Of a stretch of 64,000 nucleotides of DNA, positions 7,873 to 15,563 are shown piece by piece (position 1 is the first letter of the stretch; each line of letters opens with the position of its first letter). Source of the stretch: Xanthomarina arctica (GTDB lineage: Bacteria > Bacteroidota > Bacteroidia > Flavobacteriales > Flavobacteriaceae). The DNA is taken from assembly GCF_014638915.1 (NCBI RefSeq), contig NZ_BMFQ01000003.1:186001-250000 (forward strand). The letters run 5' to 3'. The translations under genes were made by a program, and so were the position numbers. Under the pieces are notes generated by a model. The model was given only the letters and a program-made list of their open reading frames with translations. It had not been told where the DNA came from and did no database searches.

Positions 7873-8263
7873 ATATTGGAATTAAAAGACATTGTATATT
7901 TATAAGGTTTAATCAAGAGGAAATAACATTTTTAAAAGGATTAAATATCTTTTGAAAATAAAAAAATAAGCAAAGTTAGTAGCCTTTCTTTAGCCAACGC
8001 TTTTACCCTATAAAGTTCAAGCCTGCGGGTTTTGAACAAAACTTTTTTAAGCAAATAATTTAGTTTTGATTCAACCATTTCCGATAAAAAACTTTTATCC
8101 AAAAAACTTGACAGGGTATCCACGGCTACTTTGGTTTGGCTTTCTTTTTTCTTTTTCTTTTTTTCCGAAAAATAATGAAGGGGAAGTTTTAGTCTTATAA
8201 AATATGAATTGGCACCTAAACAACCTACTGGTAAAAATGCCCAAACTATTTAAATTGAAGTCA
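7873..8263. other. non-coding stretch after the 143-residue gene
   Basis: I see no supported gene. A 60-codon stop-free frame on the minus strand (7941-8123) lies in low-complexity sequence and is not supported by a signal, a motif or an operon context. A run of C/T-rich repeats (TTTCTTTTTTCTTTTTC) lies near 8140-8162. Confidence 0.4.
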
Positions 8264-8294
8264 AAAAATAAAGGCCCTTAATTAAAAGAGCCTT
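8264..8294 (-). terminator. terminator of the mobile-module operon
   Basis: Read on the minus strand, AAAGGC and GCCTTT enclose a loop and are followed by ATTTTTT. This lies about 60 bp after the last gene of the minus-strand operon (8356) and fits an intrinsic terminator for it. Confidence 0.6.
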
Positions 8295-8355
8295 TACTTT
8301 GAAAGTATATTCTTGAAGTTACTCGCGAACTTGTTTCATTTAATAAATTTACGAA

Positions 8356-8535
8356 TTACTTTTTAAAATATCTAAAAATGAAATTAAGGAATTTGGATAC
8401 TACATAACTCGCAGATGCACCAATACTGGCCATAACAACAGTAAACAAAATATCATCCAAACTAATATTAAAGACCATGGATAATAAAGTCCCACCCAAA
8501 ATCCCAGCTTTAGTATTTATGTTTGTTAATTCCAT
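8356..8535 (-). CDS. small membrane protein (59 residues), mobile module
   Basis: The frame begins MELTNINTKAGILGG and ends FRYFKK. Two hydrophobic segments (AGILGGTLLSMVFNIS and ILFTVVMASIGASASYVV) with a basic C-terminus give a holin-like layout. The start at 8535 lies one base after the preceding gene's stop, so it is the last gene of the operon MARQ protein - DUF5675 - membrane protein - this gene. Size and layout suggest a phage-type holin or a membrane partner of the next gene, but that is inference. Confidence 0.55.
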   Translation of the reverse strand: MELTNINTKAGILGGTLLSMVFNISLDDILFTVVMASIGASASYVVSKFLNFIFRYFKK

Positions 8536-8536
8536 G

Positions 8537-8761
8537 CTATTCTTGTTTCTCCGATTTCTCGTCGATAACCACTGCCTGACTTACAGCCGTAATCACAGTT
8601 CCGGCAACAGTCAAATAAGTAGCAATGGTGACAACCAAAGCAGGTATACTGATTGGCGCCGCAATAATAGCACCTCCTGCAGTTGCCAATGCAATCCCTA
8701 TGTTTCGTAAAACTCTGAAAAACTTCGGAGTAGGATTTGTATAACGTTCTAATAAATTCAT
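8537..8761 (-). CDS. small membrane protein (74 residues), mobile module
   Basis: I take the start at ATG 8761 (MNLLERYTNPTPKFFRVLRN), not the longer frame to 8875 whose extra N-terminus (KRPLPNPPQRRGN) is encoded by a repeat element. Two hydrophobic helices follow: IGIALATAGGAIIAAPIS and ALVVTIATYLTVAGTVITAV, and a charged end (DEKSEKQE). It is a glycine/alanine-rich, holin-like inner-membrane protein of unknown role, one base from the next membrane gene and transcribed with the DUF5675 gene. Confidence 0.6.
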   Translation of the reverse strand: MNLLERYTNPTPKFFRVLRNIGIALATAGGAIIAAPISIPALVVTIATYLTVAGTVITAVSQAVVIDEKSEKQE

Positions 8762-8787
8762 AATGATATGGTTTTTGTTTAATTCCT

Positions 8788-9216
8788 CTACATTCCCTCT
8801 CCTTTGGGGAGGGTTAGGGAGGGGCCTTTTATAATTAATGAAATGTCTTCTTTGCGCTCTATAGCTTGATGACAAAGTGAAAGTAATTTTTGCATAGCCA
8901 GTCTAGAAGACCAACCTTTCCCAATCCCTGACAACTGACTCACTGGAGCCAAACAACCTTCCAGTTCCTTTAAGGCATCATTAGCCGGATGAATCAATAT
9001 CAAAGTCCGTTGATAAACACCAACAACCTGCAAGTGATCCTTAAACCGATTGGAAAAACGAGGTTTCAATTCATAAATCCCTTCAGGAATACAAGAAACT
9101 TGTCGTTTATTTTTCAGCCAGGGTAACTCAATCATAAAACAGATAAAATGTCCATTGACAAAGAGGGCACTATTCGTACCCTCTTTAAAATACTGTCTAT
9201 GAAGTAACAAATCCAT
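8788..9216 (-). CDS. DUF5675 family protein
   Basis: The 142-residue protein has the DUF5675 pattern: LLLHRQYFKEGTNSALFVNG at the start, then CFMIELPW, CIPEGIYELKPRFSNRFKDH, and TLILIHPANDALKELEGCLA. DUF5675 proteins occur in phage-like and mobile modules of Bacteroidota; their activity is not established to my knowledge, though a cell-wall role has been considered. The last residues (GPSLTLPKGEGM) are encoded by a repeat element that also fills the gap to the next gene, so the native C-terminus was probably shorter. It starts one base after the stop of the MARQ gene. Confidence 0.7.
   Translation of the reverse strand: MDLLLHRQYFKEGTNSALFVNGHFICFMIELPWLKNKRQVSCIPEGIYELKPRFSNRFKDHLQVVGVYQRTLILIHPANDALKELEGCLAPVSQLSGIGKGWSSRLAMQKLLSLCHQAIERKEDISLIIKGPSLTLPKGEGM
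8795..8824. repeat. REP-like element overlapping the DUF5675 3' end
   Basis: CCCTCTCCTTTGGGGAGGG followed by TTAGGGAGGGG is a G/C-rich partly palindromic insert in an A/T-rich setting. Translated, it gives LTLPKGEG on one frame and PLPNPPQRRG in another, peptides that recur at protein ends in Bacteroidota because this element inserts at gene ends. Confidence 0.6.
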
Positions 9217-9217
9217 C

Positions 9218-9973
9218 CTACAGAGTGTCTACAAGTGCCACAGAAAGCGCATTGAAAGCCCCATTTTTCAATGGATACATTTCACCATTCACTTCCTGAT
9301 AAAACTCGATCCCAACCATTTCCATAATTGGTAACACCGAGTTTGGAGTTAGTCCAACATTCAAAGCTATAGGAGCCGTGTCTGGAGCAGTGTAAGGTAA
9401 AATCCCCGAGCTTGCAGTTTCAAAAACGAAAATCTCATTTACGAAATCCACCTCAGTAGCACCCATTACAATGTTAAAATGCGTGGTCCCTGAAGGAGCT
9501 GCAATTCGTACCGTAGGACTAAAAGCCACTAAAGTAACATCAGCATCCCCAGTCACTCGATCAAGAGCAACAATAAAAGGAGCGAACAAAGTAGAGCCCA
9601 GTTTCCCGTTGAGGTTAAATTCAAAGCCTAAAAAGCTACTCAAATTCCCATCCTGTACAGTACGGTCACCTCTAAGATTTACGGGATCCGTTTTAATAAT
9701 AGCCACCAGATCTTTAGTTAATCTACTAACCACACGTTTGTCTTTTGCGTTTTGCAACAGCACGCGAATAGAATTCCGAATCAGCTTACCGGCTTTCCCG
9801 GCACGCCCAAATTCAGAACCATTCTCACGAGTACGTTGAAACGCAGGATCTGTAGCAATTCGGTTGCCATCTATACCACCTTTGGTACGTGCTAAATGTC
9901 CGTCGCTACTTTTGTAAAAGGAAATATCATCCAGAGTTCCCTTTAATTTAATAATACCAGTTTGTCTTGCCAT
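9218..9973 (-). CDS. MARQ protein (mobile module, structural-type candidate)
   Basis: I place the start at ATG 9973 (MARQTGIIKLKGTLDDISF), because the paralogue at 12983 begins at the same motif; the frame upstream to 10069 is rejected. The 251-residue protein has a basic conserved N-terminus (K-L-K-G-T-L-D-D-I-S-F, then R-T-R-E-N-G-S-E-F-G), a helical middle and a C-terminal part rich in beta-type sequence (GATEVDFVNEIFVFE, GIEFYQEVNG). I know no function. Its size, abundance of beta structure and company with holin-like and DUF5675 genes would fit a capsid- or fibre-like protein of a small satellite element, which is inference. Two degraded copies of its relative lie at 52231 and 59032. Confidence 0.6.
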   Translation of the reverse strand: MARQTGIIKLKGTLDDISFYKSSDGHLARTKGGIDGNRIATDPAFQRTRENGSEFGRAGKAGKLIRNSIRVLLQNAKDKRVVSRLTKDLVAIIKTDPVNLRGDRTVQDGNLSSFLGFEFNLNGKLGSTLFAPFIVALDRVTGDADVTLVAFSPTVRIAAPSGTTHFNIVMGATEVDFVNEIFVFETASSGILPYTAPDTAPIALNVGLTPNSVLPIMEMVGIEFYQEVNGEMYPLKNGAFNALSVALVDTL

Positions 9974-10099
9974 GGTTTCAAAGTTTTTTATTTCGTTAAA
10001 ACTCCGTATATTTAATAAACCATCCCAAAAGCAGGTCCCTCCCATGCCGAAAATGGCTTTTTTTGCCATTTTAAGCTTAGGATAATGGTAGTATCATGT

Positions 10100-10121
10100 A
10101 TAGATAAAGTATGGATAAAGT
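10100..10121 (+). promoter_or_regulatory. two 11-bp direct repeats against the HTH gene start
   Basis: ATAGATAAAGT and ATGGATAAAGT are adjacent 11-bp units ending directly before the ATG at 10122. The 11-bp spacing equals one helical turn. Other 11-bp repeats occur next to the integrase gene (11640-11661) and the second MARQ gene (12878-12943), so these may be binding sites for an element-encoded regulator. Confidence 0.4.
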
Positions 10122-10316
10122 ATGAGCACCCTCAGAAGACTATGTATTTACCCAAAGGATATTATGCGTATCACAGGAAGAAGTGAACGCCATAGTCGCC
10201 TATTGTTTAAGAAAATCAAAGACCATTTTGGGAAACAAAAACATCAGGTAGTTACCTTCAAGGAGTTTTCAGAATATACCGGTATTGAAGAAGATGTAGT
10301 CAATAAATATATTTAA
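10122..10316 (+). CDS. small helix-turn-helix-like protein of the mobile module
   Basis: A 64-residue protein (MSTLRRLCIYPKDIMRITGR...) read away from the MARQ operon. The segment YPKDIMRITGRSERHSRLLFKKIK looks like a helix-turn-helix in which the DNA-binding domain chooses a site at the start of a Bacteroidota mobile element; the C-terminal EFSEYTGIEEDVVNKYI is helical. It lies between the MARQ operon and the recombinase, where an excisionase or a repressor would be expected. The two 11-bp repeats at its start would suit self-regulation. Confidence 0.55.
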   Translation: MSTLRRLCIYPKDIMRITGRSERHSRLLFKKIKDHFGKQKHQVVTFKEFSEYTGIEEDVVNKYI

Positions 10317-10388
10317 TCCGACACACATATATAATATCTGTATCAAGAAGGAATCAAGGCTGCGTATAACAGCACATTCTATTTCCTA

Positions 10389-11591
10389 TTAAAAATCGAT
10401 AACCTTATCCAAAGCATCATCCGCATCTTTCTGGATAAAATTAGATTGGTAAAGAATTGTGGTTGTAATTGAAGAATGTCTATATAATTTTTGAAGCATT
10501 TGGATTGAAATACTATCCCCTGAAATATTACCAAAACTATGTCTGGCAATGTGCATGCTCAATTTTTTTTCAATGCCAGCCTTCTCTGCAATAATTTCTA
10601 ATCGTCTATTAAAGTTTCTAGTAGCTGTCTTAATTCTCATTCGTAAGTATCGCTTATCACTGATATCTACTCCTTCTAATTCTTTAAACAGATAAATAGA
10701 ATCTTTATCCCTCTCCAAAATATTCAAAATAGCTAGAGCCTTTTCAGGAATTTTCAAGGAGACAAGTTTATTGTTTTTTCCCATTCTATACTCTAACCGG
10801 CCATCCACGAAATCTTGCCATTTTAGCATAAGCACATCACTAACCCTAATTCCTGCAAAATAGAAACTAATCAACCATACATTTAAGGCATACTGCTGGG
10901 CATTTGTTAGATCCGCTAAGTTTTCTAACAGTTGGACCTCCTTAACATTCAAACCTACTTTTTTCGTTTCTGGAAACTTAATCTGGTATTTCCCTTTCCC
11001 AAAAGGATAGCTTTTATTTTCCATTGAAAAGTCTGAAACAGCCAGGTTTAAAATGGTACGGATCATGATCATATAATTCACTACAGTTCTTTCAGATAGC
11101 TTGCGTTTATTCAGTAAAAAACTATCAAACTCCTTAATGAGTTTTAAGTCTAATTCTATTAAATTCAATGAATCTCTTTTAGTAAAATCCTTAAAAACTT
11201 TTAGGCGTTGTTTTTCAATATCCAATTGATGGAATTGTTTTCTATCTTTTATACGTTTTAGGTAGTATTCGGAAACGACAAAAAAGTCATTATTAGTTTT
11301 ATTTAAAATCTTATTCTTAATTCCAGAAACAGAAATATACCCATCATCTACTTGTGACTCTATGATATTCCTATTGGTATCTGATAATTGTTTTAAAATA
11401 AGTTGATTAATGTGCAAGGCATCAGGATGTGCTTTTTTAACAATGTTATTTTTATCATCCCAATCAGCCAAACGAATATATTGGCCAATGTACAAAAACG
11501 ATGTTTTTCTATCTTTTATAATTCTTATAGCAATTGGATATAATCCTTTAGAATTAATTTTCTTTCTCAAAACCGCTTTTACTGAAGACAT
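10389..11591 (-). CDS. tyrosine recombinase / integrase
   Basis: A 400-residue integrase of the Bacteroidota type: an N-terminal arm-type DNA-binding domain (about residues 1-90), a SAM-like core-binding domain (about 100-190), and a catalytic domain with the Arg in FAGIRVSDVLMLKW, the Lys after it, HIARHSFG with the His-x-x-Arg pair, and the nucleophile Tyr near LYRHSSITTTILYQ. Length and layout fit integrases of phages, ICEs and satellites, not the integron IntI, for which I see no extra domain. It is convergent with the HTH gene, and its own 5' side faces the tRNA-like piece at 11765, as expected for an integrase beside its attachment site. The promoter is at 11613-11644. Confidence 0.85.
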   Translation of the reverse strand: MSSVKAVLRKKINSKGLYPIAIRIIKDRKTSFLYIGQYIRLADWDDKNNIVKKAHPDALHINQLILKQLSDTNRNIIESQVDDGYISVSGIKNKILNKTNNDFFVVSEYYLKRIKDRKQFHQLDIEKQRLKVFKDFTKRDSLNLIELDLKLIKEFDSFLLNKRKLSERTVVNYMIMIRTILNLAVSDFSMENKSYPFGKGKYQIKFPETKKVGLNVKEVQLLENLADLTNAQQYALNVWLISFYFAGIRVSDVLMLKWQDFVDGRLEYRMGKNNKLVSLKIPEKALAILNILERDKDSIYLFKELEGVDISDKRYLRMRIKTATRNFNRRLEIIAEKAGIEKKLSMHIARHSFGNISGDSISIQMLQKLYRHSSITTTILYQSNFIQKDADDALDKVIDF

Positions 11592-11612
11592 TTTTTCATC
11601 ATTTTAAGACTC

Positions 11613-11661
11613 CAAAGATACAACATTAGAAAATACAGGTACAACATAGGTACAACATTTT
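11613..11661 (-). promoter_or_regulatory. integrase promoter with 11-bp repeats
   Basis: On the minus strand TATCTTTG (11613-11620) fits the Bacteroidota -7 box TAnnTTTG, with TTG 21 bases upstream as the -33 element (11642-11644). TACAACAT occurs three times across the promoter, two of them in an 11-bp direct repeat GGTACAACATA/GGTACAACATT. A repressor bound here would control the recombinase. Confidence 0.6.
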
Positions 11662-11764
11662 ATGCTTTTAATTGCTTTTAAACGATATCAACGAAAATTA
11701 AAACCCTTGTAAATAGCTGATTTTACTGCGTTTTGTTGTTTTTTGAATTCCTAATGGTCAGATT

Positions 11765-11805
11765 CATAACTCGGAGGTCATGGGATCGTGCCCCATTCTC
11801 GCTAC
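11765..11805 (+). pseudogene. tRNA-Met-like 3' half, attachment-site copy 1
   Basis: A CAT anticodon followed by AACTCGG, a variable loop, a T arm ATGGG-ATCGTGC-CCCAT and an acceptor-type end TCTCGCTAC. The bases before it cannot form the anticodon, D and acceptor stems, so this is only the 3' half, as left by integration into a tRNA gene. A copy with two differences is at 52158-52198. Confidence 0.65.
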
Positions 11806-11814
11806 ATAACTGGA

Positions 11815-11845
11815 AGCCTTGAACTTATGTTCAGGGCTTTTTTTT
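11815..11845 (+). terminator. terminator behind the tRNA-like piece
   Basis: AGCCTTGAAC-TTAT-GTTCAGGGCT forms a 10-bp stem and is followed by a run of T. It repeats at 52207-52236 and probably belonged to the original tRNA gene. Confidence 0.7.
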
Positions 11846-12036
11846 GTGCTTTACTAAACTGTTGGTTGTTGGTGAATGTTTCGGGTTTCAGGTTTAAAGC
11901 TCAAAAATCTACAAACGTTAATGGTGAATGGTAAGTTGTGAATTGGACATCTATATGTTGTCTCCACCTCTTTGTTAACCATAAACTCTAAATTATACTT
12001 TTTAAGGATGCTTTTTTAGTTAAATAATATTATTAA
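11846..12036. other. gap between tRNA-like piece and next gene
   Basis: Together with 11592-11764 this is a stretch of over 400 bases without a gene apart from the promoter, tRNA-like piece and terminator listed separately. I see no further feature in it. Confidence 0.5.
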
Positions 12037-12702
12037 CTAATCTATTGATTCAGAACATTCTGAATTGTAGAAGTCTACGACATCTTTTATGTCTTCTTTA
12101 CTGAATCCTTTTTCTCCTTCTTTAATTTTGGTTGCTAATACGGTACAATCTGAAAAGTATTCGCTTCCTTGAGTTTTAAAGCTGTCTGCTATAGTTATAA
12201 ATGACACTGAGGTATCTTTATTTCCTAATAGGATTACAAATGTTTCCTTATCCCGTTTAACACCATAAATGATCGCTGTTTTGGTTTTCATAGGAATAGG
12301 CGCCATACCTAAAGCAGCGCTAGTAGGTGACCAAACAAAAGAATAATCGCCATAGTTGCTTAATTTATACAAATTTACTTTTCCGTCTTTTACCAAGTCA
12401 TAAAGTTGAAAATTATTATCGTTTTTACCAGTGGGAAAGATATAGGCCATTTTGGGTTTTAGATCTTTTCGCTTGGAACGGGGATTCACATAACCTGAAA
12501 TAGAGTCTAAATGCTCATATTTGATTTTCACCTTTTTGTCCTTTCTTAGTTCCTGAAACTTGATTTCTTTTTTCTTAAACGTCACGTAGCCTGTTTGAGT
12601 GGTTCCATCTTTATAGAACAAAACAGATTTTGTTTGTGCGACACTATGAATATTATAAGTTATTAGCAGTAAAATTAGTCCTGTTTTCAATAGATTATAC
12701 AT
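12037..12702 (-). CDS. secreted hypothetical protein
   Basis: A 221-residue protein with a signal peptide (MYNLLKTGLILLLITYNIHSVAQ, cleavage likely after VAQ). The mature part begins KSVLFYKDGTTQTGYVTFKK, a beta-rich pattern seen in many exported Bacteroidota proteins of unknown role, and ends in an acidic segment with Cys near NSECSESID. It lies between the tRNA-like piece and the second MARQ gene and is not present in the shortened duplicate at 52.2 kb, where the corresponding DNA is deleted. Confidence 0.6.
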   Translation of the reverse strand: MYNLLKTGLILLLITYNIHSVAQTKSVLFYKDGTTQTGYVTFKKKEIKFQELRKDKKVKIKYEHLDSISGYVNPRSKRKDLKPKMAYIFPTGKNDNNFQLYDLVKDGKVNLYKLSNYGDYSFVWSPTSAALGMAPIPMKTKTAIIYGVKRDKETFVILLGNKDTSVSFITIADSFKTQGSEYFSDCTVLATKIKEGEKGFSKEDIKDVVDFYNSECSESID

Positions 12703-12877
12703 CTCTATATTATTTTATTTTTTTAAATCTACTACTTATTTTTAAACTAGTCTCTAATTTTATATTGTATTCTTATGAAAGCTTGTGGTGGTATTGGTTA
12801 GCGGTTGTTAGACGGTGTTTTTTTGGATTGTGAGAGAACTAGGTACTGGTTGTTACTTGGCTTTTTATGATGTTTAT

Positions 12878-12943
12878 ATGGGGATTACATGGGGATTATA
12901 TGGAGTTAACATGGAGATTATACGCTATACATACGCTATACCT
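12878..12943 (+). promoter_or_regulatory. six 11-bp tandem units upstream of second MARQ gene
   Basis: Units are ATGGGGATTAC, ATGGGGATTAT, ATGGAGTTAAC, ATGGAGATTAT, ACGCTATACAT and ACGCTATACCT, without gaps. The first four are one family and the last two another. Spacing by 11 bp places all on one face of the helix. They end 39 bp before the gene start and are probably iteron- or operator-like. Confidence 0.5.
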
Positions 12944-12982
12944 ATTGCTTAAGTAACTAATTTACATTACCTTAGTATTATT

Positions 12983-13735
12983 ATGGCAAGACAAAGAGGT
13001 ATTTTTAAAATTAGTGGAACGATTGGTGATATCAATTTTTTCATTACCACAGGGAAAGGTTTTCTTAGAAAAGCTGGTGGAGGCTTTAATGGAGAAAAAA
13101 TACGCACAAGCCCAAGGTTTGTGAGGGTGCGCGAAAATGCGAGTGAATTTGGCAAGAGTAGCAGATTAAAAAAACAATTTAGGTTGGCATTAATGCCCTT
13201 TTTTCATGGGATTAAGAACAAACCTTTTCATTCTAAGATGATGCAGTTGTTTTTAGAGATGAAGGATTTAGATCCTGTTTCTAGACGCGGAGAAAGACAT
13301 GCAAACCAGGGCTTACAAACTGCCAGGGGCAAACGCTTGTTGAAGCAATATGTCTTTACACGAAATAGCGCTTTATTAAGTGGGATATATAGTGATGCTT
13401 CTTTTGATTGGAATACCCAACAACTAACAATTAAAGACTTTAACGCCAGTCATTTTAAGACTCCTAAATCTGCCACACATATTGGCATTACTCTAGGGGT
13501 TTTGGACTTTGATTTTGAAAATTTAGAAGGGGCTTTAGAGCTCTCCCCTATTTTCTTCTTGGAAGTAAAAACTGGTACAGCAACTTTTACACTTAATCCT
13601 GAACACGTTCTTGTTCCAGCTTATTTTGGGGTTGCGGTTTTAGGTTTGCGCTATTATGAGGTGATAGGCACTGAGGTTTATGGATTTGCTACTCCTATTG
13701 GGGTGCGGGTTTTGGATTGTTTGGGAAACCCATAA
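12983..13735 (+). CDS. MARQ protein, second copy
   Basis: A 250-residue paralogue of the product at 9218-9973, sharing MARQ-x-G-I-x-K-x-x-G-T, the R-E-N-x-S-E-F-G segment, R-G-E/D-R and the C-terminal YEV-type strand region. It begins at ATG 12983, which also fixes the start of the first copy. The orientation is away from the tRNA-like piece. The gene is complete, whereas two further relatives in the window are fragments: one at 52231-52290 matching 13199-13255 and one at 59032-59277 matching the last third. Function unknown; see the first copy for the structural-protein hypothesis. Confidence 0.6.
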   Translation: MARQRGIFKISGTIGDINFFITTGKGFLRKAGGGFNGEKIRTSPRFVRVRENASEFGKSSRLKKQFRLALMPFFHGIKNKPFHSKMMQLFLEMKDLDPVSRRGERHANQGLQTARGKRLLKQYVFTRNSALLSGIYSDASFDWNTQQLTIKDFNASHFKTPKSATHIGITLGVLDFDFENLEGALELSPIFFLEVKTGTATFTLNPEHVLVPAYFGVAVLGLRYYEVIGTEVYGFATPIGVRVLDCLGNP

Positions 13736-13865
13736 ATTGACGCGATTGCTGTATATAAACTGAAATGGTTTCCATTTTGTTGATGTTAAACAGTTGCCTA
13801 AATTATGTAGCAAACCTGTTTGTACAGGTGAACTTGTTTGAGTTGTATTCAAACTGAAACGTTAA

Positions 13866-13967
13866 CAAAAAGTAGAGCGTTTATCTAAAAATGAACAAGG
13901 TGCTATCCCCTATTTTGACTTAGAGACTAAGCAAATAATTTCTTCATTATTTCCCCTTTATGGTTAA
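13866..13967 (+). pseudogene. C-terminal coding remnant (IPYFDLE), copy 1
   Basis: A frame without a start, from after a TAA to TAA at 13965-13967, reads EQGAIPYFDLETKQII and ends SLFPLYG. The same end recurs at 52360-52452 (EQGPIPYFDLEINKII, ending FFPL) and, for the last codons only, at about 2734-2769. The (I)PYFD(L)E motif reminds me of the region before the peptidase part of phage repressors, but this is weak. It directly precedes the leader. Confidence 0.4.
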
Positions 13968-14124
13968 CCGTAAAATTATAACTTAAAATTCCATTAAATT
14001 CCCCCACATAGATACTATTTATTAAAATACGTATTACTACTTATATGGGGTTTCGTTTAAAGCTTATATATTAGTAATCTAAATATTACGATAATATGAT
14101 ATTGGTAATTGTCTATACCCACTA
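13944..14124 (+). repeat. cassette-block leader, copy 2 (attI-like position)
   Basis: It is aligned with 2740-2926 over nearly its whole length: CCGTAAAATTATAA, AAAATTCCATTAAAT, AAAATACGTATTACTACTTA, GGTTTCG, AGCTTATATATTAGTAATCTA and ATTGTCTATACCCA. It ends against GTTAGCAAC (14125-14133), the start of the ATPase/STAS cassette. The sequence between these blocks has diverged, so the shared blocks are probably the functional ones. Confidence 0.6.
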
Positions 14125-14157
14125 GTTAGCAACAAGTAAAATGAACCTCTTGAATAA

Positions 14158-15240
14158 ATGAAGAAATATTTCATAATAGAAAAGTATAAAAAAAGAAATT
14201 CAAGAAGAGCTAAAAAAATTCATTCGAGAAATCTTAAGAGCAAGGAGAAAAAGAAACTAATTAGGAAAAATTATGAAGGAAATTCTAAAATAGAAGTTGC
14301 CGAAAAAAAATCATTAAAAGGATATACAAAGATTACCGCACCAGTAAAGTTTTCTTTCACGAAATATCCTACAGAAACGATAGACTTTATAAGTAAACTT
14401 GAAAGACAATATGAAAACAGGAAAAAAGTATTTGTCAATTTGAGCAAAATTATCGAATTAGATTATTCTGCAATTGCAGTATTAGTTTCAGTAATGTTTA
14501 CTTTCAAATCTCGAAACATAGATTTTAACGGTAATTTCCCTGAAAATTTTATCTTAAAGAAAATGCTTATTGATTCTGATTTTTTCAAGTATTTAAATCG
14601 ACCTATTGGAGATAAATTAGAATATAGCATAGGTAAAAAGAACCAAATATTTACCAGAGCAAATAAAGAAGTTAATTCTGAACTTGGTTTAGTAGTTATG
14701 GAAGAGGCTAGCCAAACAATTTGGAATGAAAAAAGAATTTGCAAAGGACTACAAAGAACACTTTTAGAACTAATGCATAATACAAATAATCACGCAGACG
14801 AAAACGCAAAAGGTGTTAAACATTGGTGGTTGTCAGTAAACCATAATGCAAAAGAAAATAAAGTTTCATTTGTATTTATCGATTACGGTGTAGGAATATT
14901 TGAAAGTTTAAAAAGTAAACCACCTACTAATAAATGGTTTGGAACTTTTGAGAAAATTGCAACTAGAGTTAAGTATGGTTCAAATGATGAAGTTTTAAAA
15001 TTATTATTAAATGGAGACCTTCATATGACAGTAACAGGAGAACATTTCAGAGGTAAAGGTTTACCCGGAATAAAACAAGTGCAAGACCGTAACCAAATAA
15101 GCAATTTGCATTTAATTAGTAACAATGTTTATTCCAACGTAGGAGAAGATAAATACCAGAAATTAAAAAACAACTTTAGTGGTACTTTTGCATATTGGGA
15201 ATTAACAAAAAGTAATACAAACATAGAATGGACAATATAA
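14158..15240 (+). CDS. GHKL-type ATPase with STAS-like N-terminal region
   Basis: A 360-residue protein. A very basic N-terminus (residues 1-50) is followed by a STAS-like segment (about 90-150, VFVNLSKIIELDYSAIAVLV) and a histidine-kinase-type ATP-binding domain: N box ELMHNTNNHA at 204-213, G1 box DYGVGIF at 242-248, and GKGLPG at 300-305. There is no dimerisation/phosphoacceptor domain or sensor, so it is not an ordinary two-component kinase. The next gene overlaps it by 13 bp and encodes a STAS-like protein, so they probably form a complex similar to an anti-sigma/antagonist pair, or an ATP-driven switch of a defence system. First gene of a cassette with 9-bp complementary ends. Confidence 0.7.
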   Translation: MKKYFIIEKYKKRNSRRAKKIHSRNLKSKEKKKLIRKNYEGNSKIEVAEKKSLKGYTKITAPVKFSFTKYPTETIDFISKLERQYENRKKVFVNLSKIIELDYSAIAVLVSVMFTFKSRNIDFNGNFPENFILKKMLIDSDFFKYLNRPIGDKLEYSIGKKNQIFTRANKEVNSELGLVVMEEASQTIWNEKRICKGLQRTLLELMHNTNNHADENAKGVKHWWLSVNHNAKENKVSFVFIDYGVGIFESLKSKPPTNKWFGTFEKIATRVKYGSNDEVLKLLLNGDLHMTVTGEHFRGKGLPGIKQVQDRNQISNLHLISNNVYSNVGEDKYQKLKNNFSGTFAYWELTKSNTNIEWTI

Positions 15241-15563
15241 AAATAAAAGTAAGTGAGTTCTCAATTGTACCAGGCTCACGAAAAAGAGATGAAGGTAAGA
15301 GTGCACATTCAGGAGAAGAATTTAGGATAGATTATCTAATCCCAAAATATCTTGACGCTCTGGAGCATAATGTAAAATTAATAGTTGATTTAGATGGCAC
15401 AATAGGTTATGGTACTTCTTGGCTTGAAGAAGTATTTGGTGGGTTAGTTAGAGCTTACAACAAGGAAGACGTTAAAAAAACTTTAGATTTTATATCTAAC
15501 GAAGAACCTTATTTAATTGACGATATAAAACACTACATAGAAGATGCTACAAAAACTAAATAA
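15228..15563 (+). CDS. STAS-like (DUF4325) protein
   Basis: A 111-residue protein with the DUF4325 pattern: an N-terminal strand region GSRKRDEGKSAHSGEEFR, then KLIVDLDGTIGYGTSWLEEVFGGLVR, where the loop GYGTSWLEE precedes the helix as in STAS domains. DUF4325 proteins are often beside HATPase proteins, as here. It overlaps the ATPase gene by 13 bp and the membrane gene by 20 bp, so all three are translationally coupled. I see no phosphorylatable Ser in a classical SpoIIAA position that I could be sure of. Confidence 0.75.
   Translation: MDNIKIKVSEFSIVPGSRKRDEGKSAHSGEEFRIDYLIPKYLDALEHNVKLIVDLDGTIGYGTSWLEEVFGGLVRAYNKEDVKKTLDFISNEEPYLIDDIKHYIEDATKTK

Noticed and set aside
7941-8123. 60-codon open frame on the minus strand
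   Set aside because: Low-complexity Leu/Lys residues and no operon or family support.
8477-8710. 77-codon open frame on the plus strand
   Set aside because: It lies opposite two holin-like genes that have better structure and spacing.
9974-10069. N-terminal extension of the MARQ gene
   Set aside because: The paralogue at 12983 begins at the same MARQ motif, so the ATG at 9973 is preferred.
10389-11591. Recombinase as the missing integron integrase
   Set aside because: Its layout is that of Bacteroidota phage/ICE integrases, it sits beside a tRNA-like att site and not at a leader, and I cannot see the IntI-specific extra domain.
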